DNA of 64,000 nt from Aphrocallistes beatrix (lineage: Eukaryota; Porifera; Hexactinellida; Sceptrulophora; Aphrocallistidae), in NCBI GenBank assembly GCA_963281255.1, contig OY725493.1:4061857-4125856 (forward strand), in the 5' to 3' direction. Made by a program: the position numbers and the translations under genes. Below the pieces are notes generated by a model. It saw only the letters and a program-made list of their open reading frames with translations, did not search any database and was not told where the DNA came from. Positions 11,816 to 22,879 of the stretch are shown here, piece after piece; positions within the stretch are counted from its first letter, which is position 1; the number at the start of each line of letters is the position of its first letter.

Positions 11816-11866
11816 TCAACACAAAGTATCCGCCAGCCGCGCAGCGCAAGCAGCGAAGCGCGCGCT
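11813..11866 (-). repeat. Solitary R1 GC hairpin cassette
   Basis: It contains CACAAAGTATCCGCCAGCCG and ends GAAGCGCGCGCTTGT, followed by a short TA run. The R1 body is absent. Confidence 0.7.
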
Positions 11867-12531
11867 TGTATATATATGTATATCTATAAATAAATTAATA
11901 AATAAACATGCACAAGGGCACTTCGTTTAGGACACTTTAAATATGTGTCCTGTCATTGGGGATGGTAAATACCTTTACATTTCTTATCATCATATTTGGT
12001 ACTGAGAGAGCAGAGAGACAATACTACGATTTGAAATCAAAATTGATTGAGAAACTGGACAAGGTTAAATTAAGAAATTTCTGACTCTGAAATGCTCAAA
12101 TCTTTCTGCAAATCGATCGATGCACACTTGTTCGGTCTTACACTACACGAACAATAAATTCTTCTGCTCACCCCAACTAAATGCCGGTCAAAAAACAGGT
12201 AGCAAGTAAAAAAAGTAGTAAGTTTAAATTAAAATAAATGGAAGAAAAAATAAAGTAGTACCTGAATTTTTTTTGCCAGTTCTGGAATCCCTGAATCACA
12301 CTATTATTATAGCTTAGTAAATTGAATAGTACTTGATAAAAATCTAGATTTAGATTATAGTTATTTAATGTCGCAGAATTATATCATAGACACACAGGTA
12401 GAGAGTCATAATGTAACAACTATTCCCATTAAAATTCACGAAATACGAAAAGCTAGATATACGAATAATACTGTCAGAGGATAACGTCCAGGAGATAATA
12501 CTAAAGGCGGATGTGCTCTCTTACATGCAGA
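11867..12531. repeat. Non-coding; dispersed repeat shared with 49.5 kb
   Basis: No gene is seen. The segment at about 12040-12300 (GAGAAACTGGACAAGGTTAA to TTTTGCCAGTTCTGGAATCC) matches 49545-49825 in the opposite orientation. It is therefore an unclassified interspersed repeat. Confidence 0.5.
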
Positions 12532-12918
12532 TAAACGTCCCGAACAAAAGGTATTCGACCACCACTGAAACCTCAATACAAATAGCATTAAAGTGGAAAA
12601 GAAATATTTTATTTTTGATTTCAAATTCGTAAACTACACATCCAAATTACTCATTTTTTGAGATTTTTAACACAAATACTACTTATTCTCATGTAGAAAA
12701 TTATATTGCGCCTCCGGCGGACACAAAGTATCCGCCAGCCCCGCAGCGCAAGCAAGCGAAGCGCGCTTGTGAGTAATTAGAATGTGTAGATTAGAAATTA
12801 TTAATCAAAATAGAGTATTTCTAGCAGTTTGAGTATGTATTCCATTATGAATAGATCCACCTTAATACTATTTGTATGGAGATTTCTGTGGTGGTCGAAT
12901 ACCTTTGTCCGGGTACTG
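12532..12918. mobile_element. R2 MITE with its centre replaced by a hairpin cassette
   Basis: The outer arms match R2 (AAAGGTATTCGACCACCAC on the left, TTTGTCCGGGTACTG on the right, then TA). The normal central part of about 140 bp is absent. In its place, between AAAATTAT and GAGTAATT, is the R1 GC cassette at about 12706-12773. Confidence 0.8.
12706..12773 (-). repeat. R1 hairpin cassette at the R2 apex
   Basis: It contains GCGCCTCCGGCGGACACAAA and CAAGCGAAGCGCGCTTGT without any R1 body. It is bounded directly by R2 sequence on both sides. Confidence 0.8.
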
Positions 12919-13580
12919 TATATCACGAAGCGGATATATACTCTCTTACGTGCAAATAATATATCACAAAACGCAATAAATTGGGTACTCAATTTACTTA
13001 CAGTGGTGCAATAGATGAATCTACTCGGTTACACAGGGCAGGCGAAAGCAAAATACGGACCTAGAACTGGTAGGTCCCCTTCCCTTAATTATTTTATAGT
13101 TTGGCTCAAAAATGCATATATAAAAATGACTTGGCACTTGTGCCTATACGTTTTGTCATTCAATTTTTATATCCACATTTTGGGACGATTTTAGTTTTGT
13201 TCAGCATCTTTTGCAAACGTACTCCTTCTATACAATTCCGAAAGAGAATCTTTGGGCTAAACTAGCCCCTCACTTGATCCAAAAAAGAAAAGAAAGCTCC
13301 AATCCACATCGTAAGGTCTTATTTTGAACGTCCCCTTAAGCCTTTAGAAAGGAAACGAAAGGCTACATATATTTTTAGCCATGAATACAGCAAAAAGACA
13401 AAAACCGACTCTTCTCAGGTACGTAGTTCACAGCTTCAAAATTTTATCATTTGAAGTTGTCAGAATCTCTTTGGATTCAGCCGAGAAACCATATTTACAC
13501 ACGTCAGGAATTTCAAAGTAATGATTACCTTCTTTTTCACAACCATATTTCCATTTTGATATAGTATTTTGTTGTTTGTC
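12919..13580. other. Non-coding AT-rich stretch
   Basis: No protein or RNA gene recognised. The open frame at 13428-13694 on the minus strand runs into the inverted-repeat arm and has no recognisable domain. Confidence 0.4.
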
Positions 13581-15181
13581 ATTAAGGATACCGCCCGCGA
13601 AAAATAATATGATTTGGCTTACAGCATACGATGAAAGTAGAGCTATAAGAGATGTTAAGCGTGGGCACGTATCTCTGTCTAGAAATACTTGCACATTCCA
13701 AACCTCTGTTGATTCCCATTTCTAGTTTTTGAAATACAGTGTCTCAAAGTCTGTTTTTTTTTTGTCGCTAGCACATATTAATGGTAGAAATCCGGCCACT
13801 CCAAAGGTTTTTTAGGACATACCATGGGAAAAAATGCTCCCAAAATCGAATCATAGATAGTCTATCATATTTGCTACCTCATAGGACCAAAAGAAATGTC
13901 AAATGACAAAAACTGTAATTTGTATTGGTGTCTGAAAAAAAAGCGCCAAAAACAGCGAAAACTTTAGGAAATCAGGAATAAAATCACCAGTTATAAGATA
14001 AGTTATAAGATATCGAAAATAAAGTGGTCCTACGTTCATCGCCTAATGATATGAAACAACTCTTGAAATTTTCAAACCTCTATCTCAAACCGATTTTGAC
14101 TTAAAATTTTGTAAAGACGAACAATTTTGAAATTTTATAGTCCCGAAATATATAGATTTTAAGTTTAGCTGTTAAGAAGAATGTAAAATGAGTTATTAAA
14201 ATGAACAAAATCATTCACAGGCATTTATTCGCATTTATACTGATGATTTGGGTATATTCGAACCAAATATTTACGTAAAATAGCAAAAGTATACTGAAAA
14301 TCCACAAATTTCCTTGAGGCCCCTAACCCCGAATATTTTGAGATAATTATGAATAATAATTCATATTCCTAGCACTACGAAATATAATCGATCAGTTTAG
14401 AATGAATAAAGAGCTTCCAAGAAGTATATTAGGAAGTTAGATCGAAAGTCTACGACTTTTATTTCCCAAGTTAGGTTTTTCGAAAAATAATACGTCATCA
14501 TATTACAAAAATCTAAAACTTAACCTTCCACAGGATGTAGTGCAATTATTATCAATGAATCATATATGTACCCTCATAAAAAGTATATTAGGAAGTGAGA
14601 ACTAAGAATTTGGGCTTATATTTACAGAGATAGAGAGATATCTCTTTTTGGACCCTAAATGGGGTTTTTGTGAACGAATCTGGGAGGTCCAATGCCAGAA
14701 TTTTCAAAATACTTATCAAAAGTTCTCCAATTTTTCTGTACACATTATTACTGACAATTGTATTCATTATTTAGCATTATAGCCACATTTGGATACATAT
14801 TTAATGATTAGATTCGCCATTTTCAAATACATTCAAAGTTCTCCATAGAAGTTGTATTACAATCAAATCAATGATAAGTCGAGAAATATTTATTTTTTGA
14901 CAAAGGATTGTTTGAGGAACCTATATATTTTCGCATATATCCTTTCATTTAAGATTATCATAGATTACATATCTTCAATAGTTTTTAATGAAATGTCATC
15001 AGCCTCTTTCGGGACCATAGTAGAGAGATATTTTGCCCGAACTTTACCTATAATAAGCGATATATCACGAACAAATGTTCGGATCCGAACAAACTTTTTT
15101 TTGAAACGATCAGAATTTTATTTTTGATCCAATGATTGCTAAATATCTGATATCAAACAAGCTATTTCCCGAGCATTATAT
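13581..15181 (+). repeat. Left arm of a large inverted repeat
   Basis: The outer end reads ATTAAGGATACCGCCCGCG, and the same sequence in reverse ends the right arm at 20328. Matching landmarks in inverted order include TTGGCTTACAGCA, TAGGACCAAAAGAAA, ATCGAAAATAAAGT, GATATCTCTCTATnTCTG-like segments, and GAACCTATATATTTTCGCA through ATTTCCCGAGCATTATA at the inner end. This arm has about 400 bp (roughly 14140-14560) with no counterpart. No coding function is evident; open frames such as 14852-15127 are not recognisable. Confidence 0.8.
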
Positions 15182-15585
15182 AAATGAACTCCCTTATAGA
15201 GCTATTTTGATTTGATTTTATGCGGCCTTTCTTCTAAATCTTTGTGTTACATCATCTCCAAAGGGGCCAAAACAATGTTAAGGTCCATATCATTAAAAAA
15301 ATAGCAAATAAGTTAAAAACTAATTGGTGAATGCGTCAAAAACCTCCAATAATTTTAAATTTTTAGTAACGCTAAACTTTAGGGATTTAACTCATAAAAA
15401 TCAAAATAAATACCGTCCAACTAGTACTATCAGATGGTAGACCGCTCACTAGTATTTCGAGGGCGGTATGCTTAAATTATTCGATTGACGTCAATGATAC
15501 TACAATTGAGTATTCATCGTCACTACAATTCTTTATGGTGTAATATTTTGTACTTTAGTTATTCAATGTCTTGATTCACCTGTAG

Positions 15586-18044
15586 GAAATTCTGAGGGGG
15601 AATATACGGAGTGGCACCTTAATGACACCGCTACATGAGAGTTTACATCATAAACTCAAAGTGAAGCACGACTATGTACCCAATGTCCTTCTATTCCAGT
15701 TGTCAAATGATGCACGAGAAGAACATACTGTAAGTTTTAGATACCTAAATTGTTTTTTACATCTAATGATAATCATATAGCAACCTAATTTCAATAAACC
15801 CAGCATCACTCATATATAACTAACTACAATACCGCCAACACTGTTTTTCTTACACATTGGGGATTGATTTGCAAAATTGATAAATGATGCTTGCTTAAGT
15901 TTACTTTATACTTGTTTTTTAAGAAAACAACATTTTTACTTAGTTTAAGTTAAGTTTAAGTAGTAGTTTCGTGAATGAGATCATAGATACAAAAAATGGA
16001 TGTAAAAATAAGAATGGATTACTTGTGTAAATACATCTAATTCCTGTGACAAATTCCACGTTCCCTTACAATATGGAGCAGCCTTACTCGTATTATTTCA
16101 TTTTAGAAGAGATAACTGATTGAGACGTTGCTTGGTTGGACTTCCGATCTCTATCCTGACTTAACAGAGCTCCAAGCTGCTAGATATGTACAAAAAGTAC
16201 TGTATTTTGTGGTCCGTACCATATGACTTCATTATTAGAAATACATATGTGCATTTATTAACTACAGGGTGGAACATAAGTGCTGCCCTATATCAAATAA
16301 ATTAGAAATTGCTCTTATTATGCAACAATAAGTATAACAGGCTTTATACTTCAAAAATCATTTAAACTATCAATTAGGTCATTTTATATAGCATTTCCTA
16401 ATTGAACTATTAATTTTTGATATTCATATATTGTCTTTTTTCTGGCGCTTATTTTTTGCATATGGATTTCAATGACCACGGTTTAGAGCTCAGATCTCAG
16501 GCAATCGGCATGGTTGTAGCAGGTATGACGCAAAAAGAAGTTGCTCAGACCCTTAACGTTAGTGAACGCTCGATTAGACGTTGGTACAGCAGTCACAATT
16601 CTGGGAAAACGCTAGAGACAAAAGCGCGATCCGGACGACCGCCGAAATTTCACCGTGTGGCAAAAATCGTAATTGCTAAATCTGTTATTAAAAGAAGGCA
16701 ATCTACCAGAAAATTGCCTAAAACAGCGCTGTCCAACAGGCGGCCCGCGTTGCGTCCAAAATGCCTCTATCCATACCCATCCCGAGTGCACGCCCCTGTA
16801 TTGCGGCCCACCACTAAATGGTATGAAGCAGTTGCGGCCCGAAGTAAATATTGTTGGACAGCCCTGGGCTAAAAGAATAACAAGCATGGGCTACCCGATC
16901 ACTCACACCACTGTTCGAAGATATTTGGCGAATTCTTTATGTACTAAATCTTACAAACGGATGAAAAGGCCGAAACTAACGAATCGTCAGAAGGAAAATC
17001 GTCTCAAGTTTGCCAGAGAGCGTCAAGAGTGGACTGTTGATGATTTCAAAAGGGTTTTATGGTCAGATGAGTGTCCTTTTGAGTTATTCTCTACCCCTAA
17101 TCGCCAAAATGATCGTGTTTGGGAACGAAACCCTGAAGTTGTCCCTCCATGCTACAAGGTGAAATTTCCTCCTAAAGTCCATGTGTGGGGTATGATGTCA
17201 CACCAGGCTCTGTCAGATTTGCACATTGTACCAAAGGCCAAACTATAACCGGAGCTTATTATCGTGATTTTATTCTGGCAAACACTTGTAAGGATGCTCT
17301 CAAACGTAGGGCCAAGAAGGGCTCAATCCTAAAGCTTGCGATGTCAAGAAACATGTCCGAGATTATCTATCAACAAGATGGCGTCCCCGCCCACACGGCT
17401 AAATTGACTCAGGAGTGGTGCAAAACAATTTCCCCCATTTTTGGAGGAAGGAAGAATGGCCAGGCAACTCCCCAGACTTAAATCCTATCGAGAATCTTTG
17501 GGCAATCGTCAAAGGCAAGGTCGATGAGATGGGACAACCAAGTGATATTGATACCCTTGTGAAAATAGTTAAAAAAGCGTGGAGTCAGATAGATCCAGAC
17601 ATTTTGACGAACTTGGTGGCAGATATGCCTAATCGTGTTAAACTTAATAAAAAGAGATGTGGAGATTATATTGATTAGTGAATCATAGCATACTATAACT
17701 TAAAATTCCATTTATTTGACATAACTCAATAGGACAGCACTTATGTTCCACCCTGTATATCTAATCACTAGGTGATGCAATATCTCAATACAATGCAGAG
17801 GGATAACTTTGACTCTGTTCAGAAACACGTTCCCCTGTCTTGTCCAAAATCCTCCATTATTAATTGTATCAGTGAACATTGGCAAAGGACTAAATGCGAC
17901 CTCTTGGGACTCCAGTTTCATTCTATCAGCAAGCAACCTGTTAACTACAACGGGAAGCCACTCGAAAGCTATGAGCCGTGGGAAACGGAGAACATAGTTA
18001 AAATCCTACGATATCGCCTCAGAATCCCACTGTTCAAAATATAA
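15586..18044 (+). CDS. Candidate multi-exon host gene (3' part), unrecognised
   Basis: Three blocks look like exons on the plus strand. Block 1, 15586-15729, lies between an acceptor (TTGATTCACCTGTAG) and a GTAAGT donor and is open throughout in one frame (HESLHHKLKVKHDYVPNVLL). Block 2, about 16130-16198, reads TLLGWTSDLYPDLTELQ, then AARYVQK. Block 3, 17772-18044, follows an acceptor-like CTAATCACTAG and reads VMQYLNTMQRDNFDSVQKH, later WQRTKCDLLGLQFHSISK, to a stop at 18044. Blocks 1 to 3 can be joined in phase. A Tc1 element lies in the second intron. I do not recognise the product. It lies between the arms of the large inverted repeat. It may be the end of a longer gene or a pseudogene. 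The intron 2 donor (GTACTG) and the intron 1 acceptor are weak. Confidence 0.4.
16265..17755 (+). mobile_element. Tc1/mariner-superfamily transposon with intact ends
   Basis: 1491 bp with TIRs CAGGGTGGAACATAAGTGCT / inverse, flanked by TA (16263-16264, 17756-17757). The transposase begins at about 16462 with an HTH pair (VVAGMTQKEVAQTLNVSERS, later GRPPKFH). It continues ITHTTVRRYLANSLCTKSYK, then VLWSDECPFE (first Asp), IYQQDGVPAHTAK (second Asp) and NSPDLNPIENLW (Glu), ending near 17678. Length and order are normal for Tc1-like enzymes. At least three frameshifts separate the blocks (reading moves from frame 1 to 2 to 1 to 3), so it is inactive, but the intact TIRs suggest it is young and could be mobilised in trans. 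Confidence 0.9.
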
Positions 18045-18140
18045 TAGCACATCCCTGGTTCACCTATACAAACGCCTCAAAATCCTACGATATCACCTCA
18101 GAATACTACAGGTTAAAATATAATAGCACATCCATGGTCC
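18000..18140 (+). repeat. Tandem duplication of about 78 bp at the gene candidate's end
   Basis: AAAATCCTACGATATCGCCT... ending in CACATCCCTGG is followed by a second, slightly diverged copy beginning AAAATCCTACGATATCACCT. The first copy overlaps the last codons and stop of the candidate exon. Confidence 0.75.
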
Positions 18141-18182
18141 ATATACTATACACCATCTATATAAGCGCATCAAAATACTACG

Positions 18183-18583
18183 AAACATATCTCTAAATAC
18201 GTTCGCCTTACTGTTATAATCGATATCACTCGAAAAATCACCAAATTTGCCAATTTCTCTTTTTTTTTTGAAGCGTAATGATGACGTCATAACAGAGTGA
18301 TGAGTCGTCATTTTTTATGATAGTTGTAGTTGTCATAGTTGTCATGCGTGAAGAATATTAATATACACAGTCTAAAATTTTAGCCTTCTATCATCAAAAA
18401 TGACTGAGTTATAGTAGTCAAAAAACTGAAATTTCTAATTATAAAAAAAGTGACAATGACGTTATAATTCCATGATGAGTCGACATTATCGTCAGGTCAG
18501 AACTTAGTGGAGTCATAGCCAAAATACTCTCACATGCCAAAATCAGCTTTCTGTGCCTCGTAGTTCCTTCAATCAATTCGTTA
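18183..18583 (+). repeat. R1 copy lacking the GC head (head-first)
   Basis: It runs from CTCTAAATACGTTCGCC through the TGACGTCA octamer near 18282 to the tail CAATTCGTTACA. A (TA)n run separates it from the next, inverted copy. Confidence 0.75.
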
Positions 18584-18631
18584 CATATATATATATATAT
18601 ATATATATATACACTCGCTATATATATATAT

Positions 18632-19123
18632 CTAACAAATTGATTGAAGAAACTGCCAGGCACAGAAAGCTGATATTTGGCATGTGGGAGTCTTTTGGCT
18701 ATGGCTCCACAAAGTTCTGCGCTTAGACGAAAATATCGACTCATCATGGAATTATGACGTCATTGTTACCCTTTTTATAATTAGAAATTTCAGTTTTTCG
18801 ACCATAACATCCATTTTAAGTGATAGAAGGCTGAAATTTAAATAGAATGTGTATATTAAAATATCTCAGATTGATGCAATTATCATTTAAAAAATGACGA
18901 CTCATCATTCTGTTATGATGTGATCATTAAGCATCAAAATTTTAAAAATTGACAAATTTGGTGATTTTTCGTGCAATATCGATTAAAGGAATACGACAGA
19001 TGTATTTAGAGATGTTATCCCTCTTATAATTGAATCAATGTGACCTCAGGCGCCCACAGGGCGCCTCTGGCGGACACAAAGTGTCCGCCAGCCGCGCAGC
19101 ACAAGCAAGCGAAGCGCGCTTGT
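18632..19123 (-). repeat. Full R1 copy (tail-first)
   Basis: It starts at the tail (CTAACAAATTGATTG), has TGACGTCA near 18752, and ends with the three-hairpin head. The head hairpins are AGGCGCC/GGCGCCT at 19048-19066, an 11-bp stem with AAA loop at 19067-19091, and CAAGCG/CGCTTG at 19106-19122. With 18183-18583 it forms a tail-to-tail palindrome. Confidence 0.85.
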
Positions 19124-19126
19124 TTC

Positions 19127-20328
19127 TATAATGCCTGGGAAATGGTCAGATAAATATCAGATATTTAGCGATAACTGTATCAGAAATAAAATTCTGATCA
19201 TTTTTAAAAATTGTTTCGGATCCGACCATTTGTCCGTGAGATATCACTTATTATAGGTAATTTTGGGTTAATCTATCATAATCTTAAATGAAAAGATATG
19301 TGCGAAAATATATGTTCCTCAAACATCCCTTCAAAAAAATAAATATTTCTCGACTTATCATTGACTTGATTGTAATACAAATTCTATGGAGAACTTTGAA
19401 TATTTTGAAAATGGCGAATCTAATCATGAACTATGTGTTCAAATGTGGATATTATGCTAAATAATGAATATAATTGTCGTTAATAATATGTACAGAAAAA
19501 TTGGAGCACTTTTCATAATTAGTTTGGAATTTTTAGCAAAAATCCCCCATTTAGTATGATCCAAAATGAGATATCTCTCTGGTATGGTGGAAATAGCAAA
19601 TAGCAAATAGCAAAAAAATGAAAATAGTTCGACTTTCCAAAAAAGGAAATAGTTCACATAAGAACCACCATTAATCCTAATGATAAATTGTCGAACTATT
19701 TCTTATATCTGCAATTCGAACTATTTCCTATAAGTAGAACCATTTCCGCATTAACATCTCTCTCTCTAAAATTTCAAAATTGACCGTCTTTAAAATATAA
19801 AAAGTCAAAATTCCTTTGAGATAGAGATTTGAAAATTTTAAGAGTTGTTCAATATCATTGTGCGATAAAGTAGGAACACTCGATTTTCGATATTTTATAA
19901 CCTTGTGATTTTATTGCTGGTTTGCAAAAAAAACGGACCTTTTTCGCCGGATTTTGGCACTTTTTTTTCAAACCCCTATAAAATTAACGATTTTGGTTCT
20001 TTTAACTTTCTTTTGGTCCTATGGGATAGGAAATATGATATACTATGTATGAATCAATTTTGGAAGCATTAGTTCCCACGGTATGTTCCTTAAAATGTAC
20101 AGAGTGGAGGAGCGTCTACCATTAGGATGTGCTAGCGAAAATCGAAAAAAATCGACTTTGAGAAGCTGTAACTCAAAAACTAGAAATGCGAACCAAAAAA
20201 AGTTTAGCATGCGTCGATATTTTCAAAGCCGGTACGTGTCCACGCTTAACATCTTATATATATCTCTTTTTAACAAATGCTGTAAGCCAAACCAAAAAAA
20301 AAAAACTTTCGCGGGCGGTATCCTTAAT
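19127..20328 (-). repeat. Right arm of the large inverted repeat
   Basis: Reverse-complement relative of 13581-15181. The inner end TATAATGCCTGGGAAAT pairs with the left arm's ATTTCCCGAGCATTATA. The outer end CGGGCGGTATCCTTAAT pairs with ATTAAGGATACCGCCCG. About 180 bp at 19570-19750 (repeats of AACTATTTCCTATA) have no partner. No coding function is seen. Confidence 0.8.
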
Positions 20329-20575
20329 ACCCCCCTGGCTGCCTATAAACATTCATCACTTTCAAAATCCTCCTCATTACTAAAGCTGTCCATTATCTTG
20401 CTCCTATATACATCACCCAACTAAGTAAGAAGTTCATTCTTCTCGAATATCCAGCCATTAAATCCGCAAAAACTAGCTCCTGTTTGAATGGAATAACCTG
20501 TCTGCCTACATTCGAAATGCTCAATCCATTACTATCTTTAAAAGCCTTTTAAAACCCATTAATTTCGATTAGCCC
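20322..20575 (+). mobile_element. L2-type LINE 3' fragment
   Basis: Degenerate codons correspond to the C-terminal end of the L2 reverse transcriptase at 44.5-44.8 kb. A CTGGCTGCC segment (HWLPV) is followed by TTCAAAATCCTCCTCATTAC (FKILLIT), a YKA-SLAP-like segment and a KSSKT-like segment. It is heavily frameshifted. It abuts the outer end of the inverted repeat. Confidence 0.65.
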
Positions 20576-20599
20576 GAACCTTTAAATCCAACATGATAC

Positions 20600-20634
<35 letters not shown>

Positions 20635-20762
20635 GCACGGATACGCTACACATCAGTATAGAACCTATATATAATAAATGTACAGGAATCCGTTACCGTT
20701 CACGTTCTGGGAATGGCAAAACGAAAATCATGAGGTTAGGTTCCTAAATTCTAGAAGCTTCA
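20576..20762. repeat. Microsatellite and start of an R8 dispersed repeat
   Basis: (AT)n runs at about 20604-20632. From about 20683 (GGAATCCGTTACCGTTC) the sequence matches 63685 onward, an unclassified repeat (R8) whose other parts are at 21985-22101 and 22878-23000. Confidence 0.6.
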
Positions 20763-20766
20763 TTAA

Positions 20767-21984
20767 GGTTGGTGTTTCCTTCCAGAACTAACTTTAAAAG
20801 TTTTCATTATTTTCTCCTGAAATTTTTTGTGGAAACTATTCTCGATGAGTTATCTGCAAAAATACACTTTTCGGGAGCCCAAGAAGTAAGAGAAAAATTG
20901 TTTTTTTCCCAAATGACCTAATTTATAGAGGACATTCAAGGAAACTTCAATGCCTTATGCCTCTTTTGCTCAATTATTCTTACACAAAATGGTTGAATAA
21001 AGAAAATAATAGGAATAGAATTTTCAATTTTAACCCAAATAACTTTTTCTTTCAAATTTCGTTTATACAAAATTTAGACGCAGATTTTCGTAAGGAAAAA
21101 TATTTTAACTTTTTTCTAAAGTAGAATATCAAAAATCTGTCTCTACCATTTTGTTCTACGTGACGAGATCTTTCTAAAACCGTCGAGTTTTTAACTCTAC
21201 GACCTTTGTAACTAGAGATTCCTCCTTTGTAAAATTGATTTTTTAAGTGCTAAAAACAGGCTACAAAGCAATTTTCTTCGGAAAGGCTTGATTTCCATTT
21301 GTTTTTACGGTATTCTGATAATATATAACATCAAAACATCCTCAATCAACAACTTGTAGTAGTACTTAACTTCAAAATATGACATATCAAATATTTTCAC
21401 ATCATGACACCTTCAAAAGTGTGAAAAAGTTGACAGTTATCACTGGGGGCCCAAAAATGACCATGTCCGATAGTTTCCGCTGAAATCCCATACCTATAAC
21501 TTTATTTGACTATGCCAGGTCGTTATTTTAATACTGAATTCGTACTTAGCACTAAATTTCCAGCAATTTGATATATATATTGACCATATTTGGAAATATT
21601 TGTGGTTGCCTTTTCCTAGCAACGGTCAGGAATGTTAAAAAATTCCTGGCCGTTGCTAGGCACGGTCAAACAAAAATGTTTCCAAATATGGTCAATATAT
21701 ATATCAAATTGCTGGAAATCTAGTGCTGAGCATGAATTCAGCATTAAAAAGATGATCTGGCACTGTTTAAAGAAGTTAGAGCTGTGGGACATTTCGCATT
21801 TAAAATGTGTCGTTTTTAGAGCGACACCAGGTGATACAAGTGGCTCAAAGTGGCGAAATATTGGGGCTGGACTTATAAAAATCGGGATTATTGTTTAGAA
21901 CCCCTATAAGGATCTAAAAATGATAAAAAAGCAATTTGGGCACATTTTTAATAAAAAACAAGTTTCGCATGGGAAACACCAACC
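20767..21984. mobile_element. TTAA-flanked palindromic MITE (piggyBac-type target duplication)
   Basis: 1218 bp. Ends GGTTGGTGTTTCC / GGAAACACCAACC, with TTAA at 20763-20766 and 21985-21988. The repeat at 63.8 kb shows the unfilled site (AGCTTCATTAAGTAACATC). The centre (about 21560-21715) is a near-perfect foldback around CCTAGCAACGGTCAGGAA / TTCCTGGCCGTTGCTAGG. The left part is longer than in the sister copy at 38713-39410. No transposase is present. Confidence 0.85.
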
Positions 21985-22101
21985 TTAAGTAACATCCATA
22001 ATATCTTAAATGAAATGTTCTTCAAGTAAATAAAGCTATGGTCAATAAAATTTTATTATATTACTTGGGGTATTCAAAAAAATAGAGATCCTATATCTGT
22101 A

Positions 22102-22877
22102 CAGGGTGGCTTGTAAGTTCTGTCCCAAGCTTTATTACTAGGTATAAAATTTCTTAAACTAAAAAAATCTTAGTTATTATGGTCTTTAGATATTGTAATT
22201 CGAATATTTTCAATGATTTTAAAAGATTTTCGATTCTATGGCTTAGAAATATGTTTGTATGGTGAGTTTTGATGGGGGAAAATGTGTCCTGGCACGCAGC
22301 GAAAATCGTGAATCAGGGCCCACTGCATTTCAAGTTATCTTCCCAGAGTCTTCAAATCCTAGGAAAAATTAGCTCACACATTTTCCTCGAACACTATAAA
22401 TTTGTAGAAATATAGAATGTTTAGATCAGTATATATTGAGAACCTTTTGGATCAGATTTTTTGGTGATGTGAAAAAAAGTGCCATTTTGGGTGATTTTGC
22501 AAAATGTACCTAATTTGAAGTCGTGAAATAATAACTTTATCTCGTTTCTGATAATGAATGCAATGGATTTGTGAAATATTTCAATGGTGAATGAAAGGTT
22601 TCTGGTGCTAAATCGTCATGGAACATCGATTTTAGAGACATTTTTTTACAGAAGCAAGTGGCCTGGATTCTCGATTTTCGCTGTGTGCCAGGACACATTT
22701 TTTTTTCTCAAAAATCACCATACAAAACATATTTCTAAGTCGTAGAATCGAGAAATCTTATAAAATCATTGAGAATATTCGAATTACAATATCTAAAGAC
22801 CATAATAACTAAGATTGTTTGAGTTTAAGAAATTTTATACCTAATAAAGCTTGGGACAGAACTTACAAGCCACCCTG
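22102..22877. mobile_element. Foldback Tc1-type MITE (CAGGGTGGCTTGTAAG ends)
   Basis: 776 bp, TA-flanked, ends CAGGGTGGCTTGTAAGTTCT / inverse. The arms pair for about 200 bp (to CACCATACAAA), with a shorter unpaired centre. It is inserted in the R8 repeat, and the 63.9 kb copy lacks it. A scrap of the arm is also fused to the MULE frame at about 59706-59749. Confidence 0.85.
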
Positions 22878-22879
22878 TA

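Noticed and set aside
18632-19123. R1 as a Helitron
   Set aside because: A terminal hairpin and an asymmetric body are suggestive, but there is no CTRR-type 3' end, no insertion between A and T in the cases seen, and no Rep/helicase sequence.
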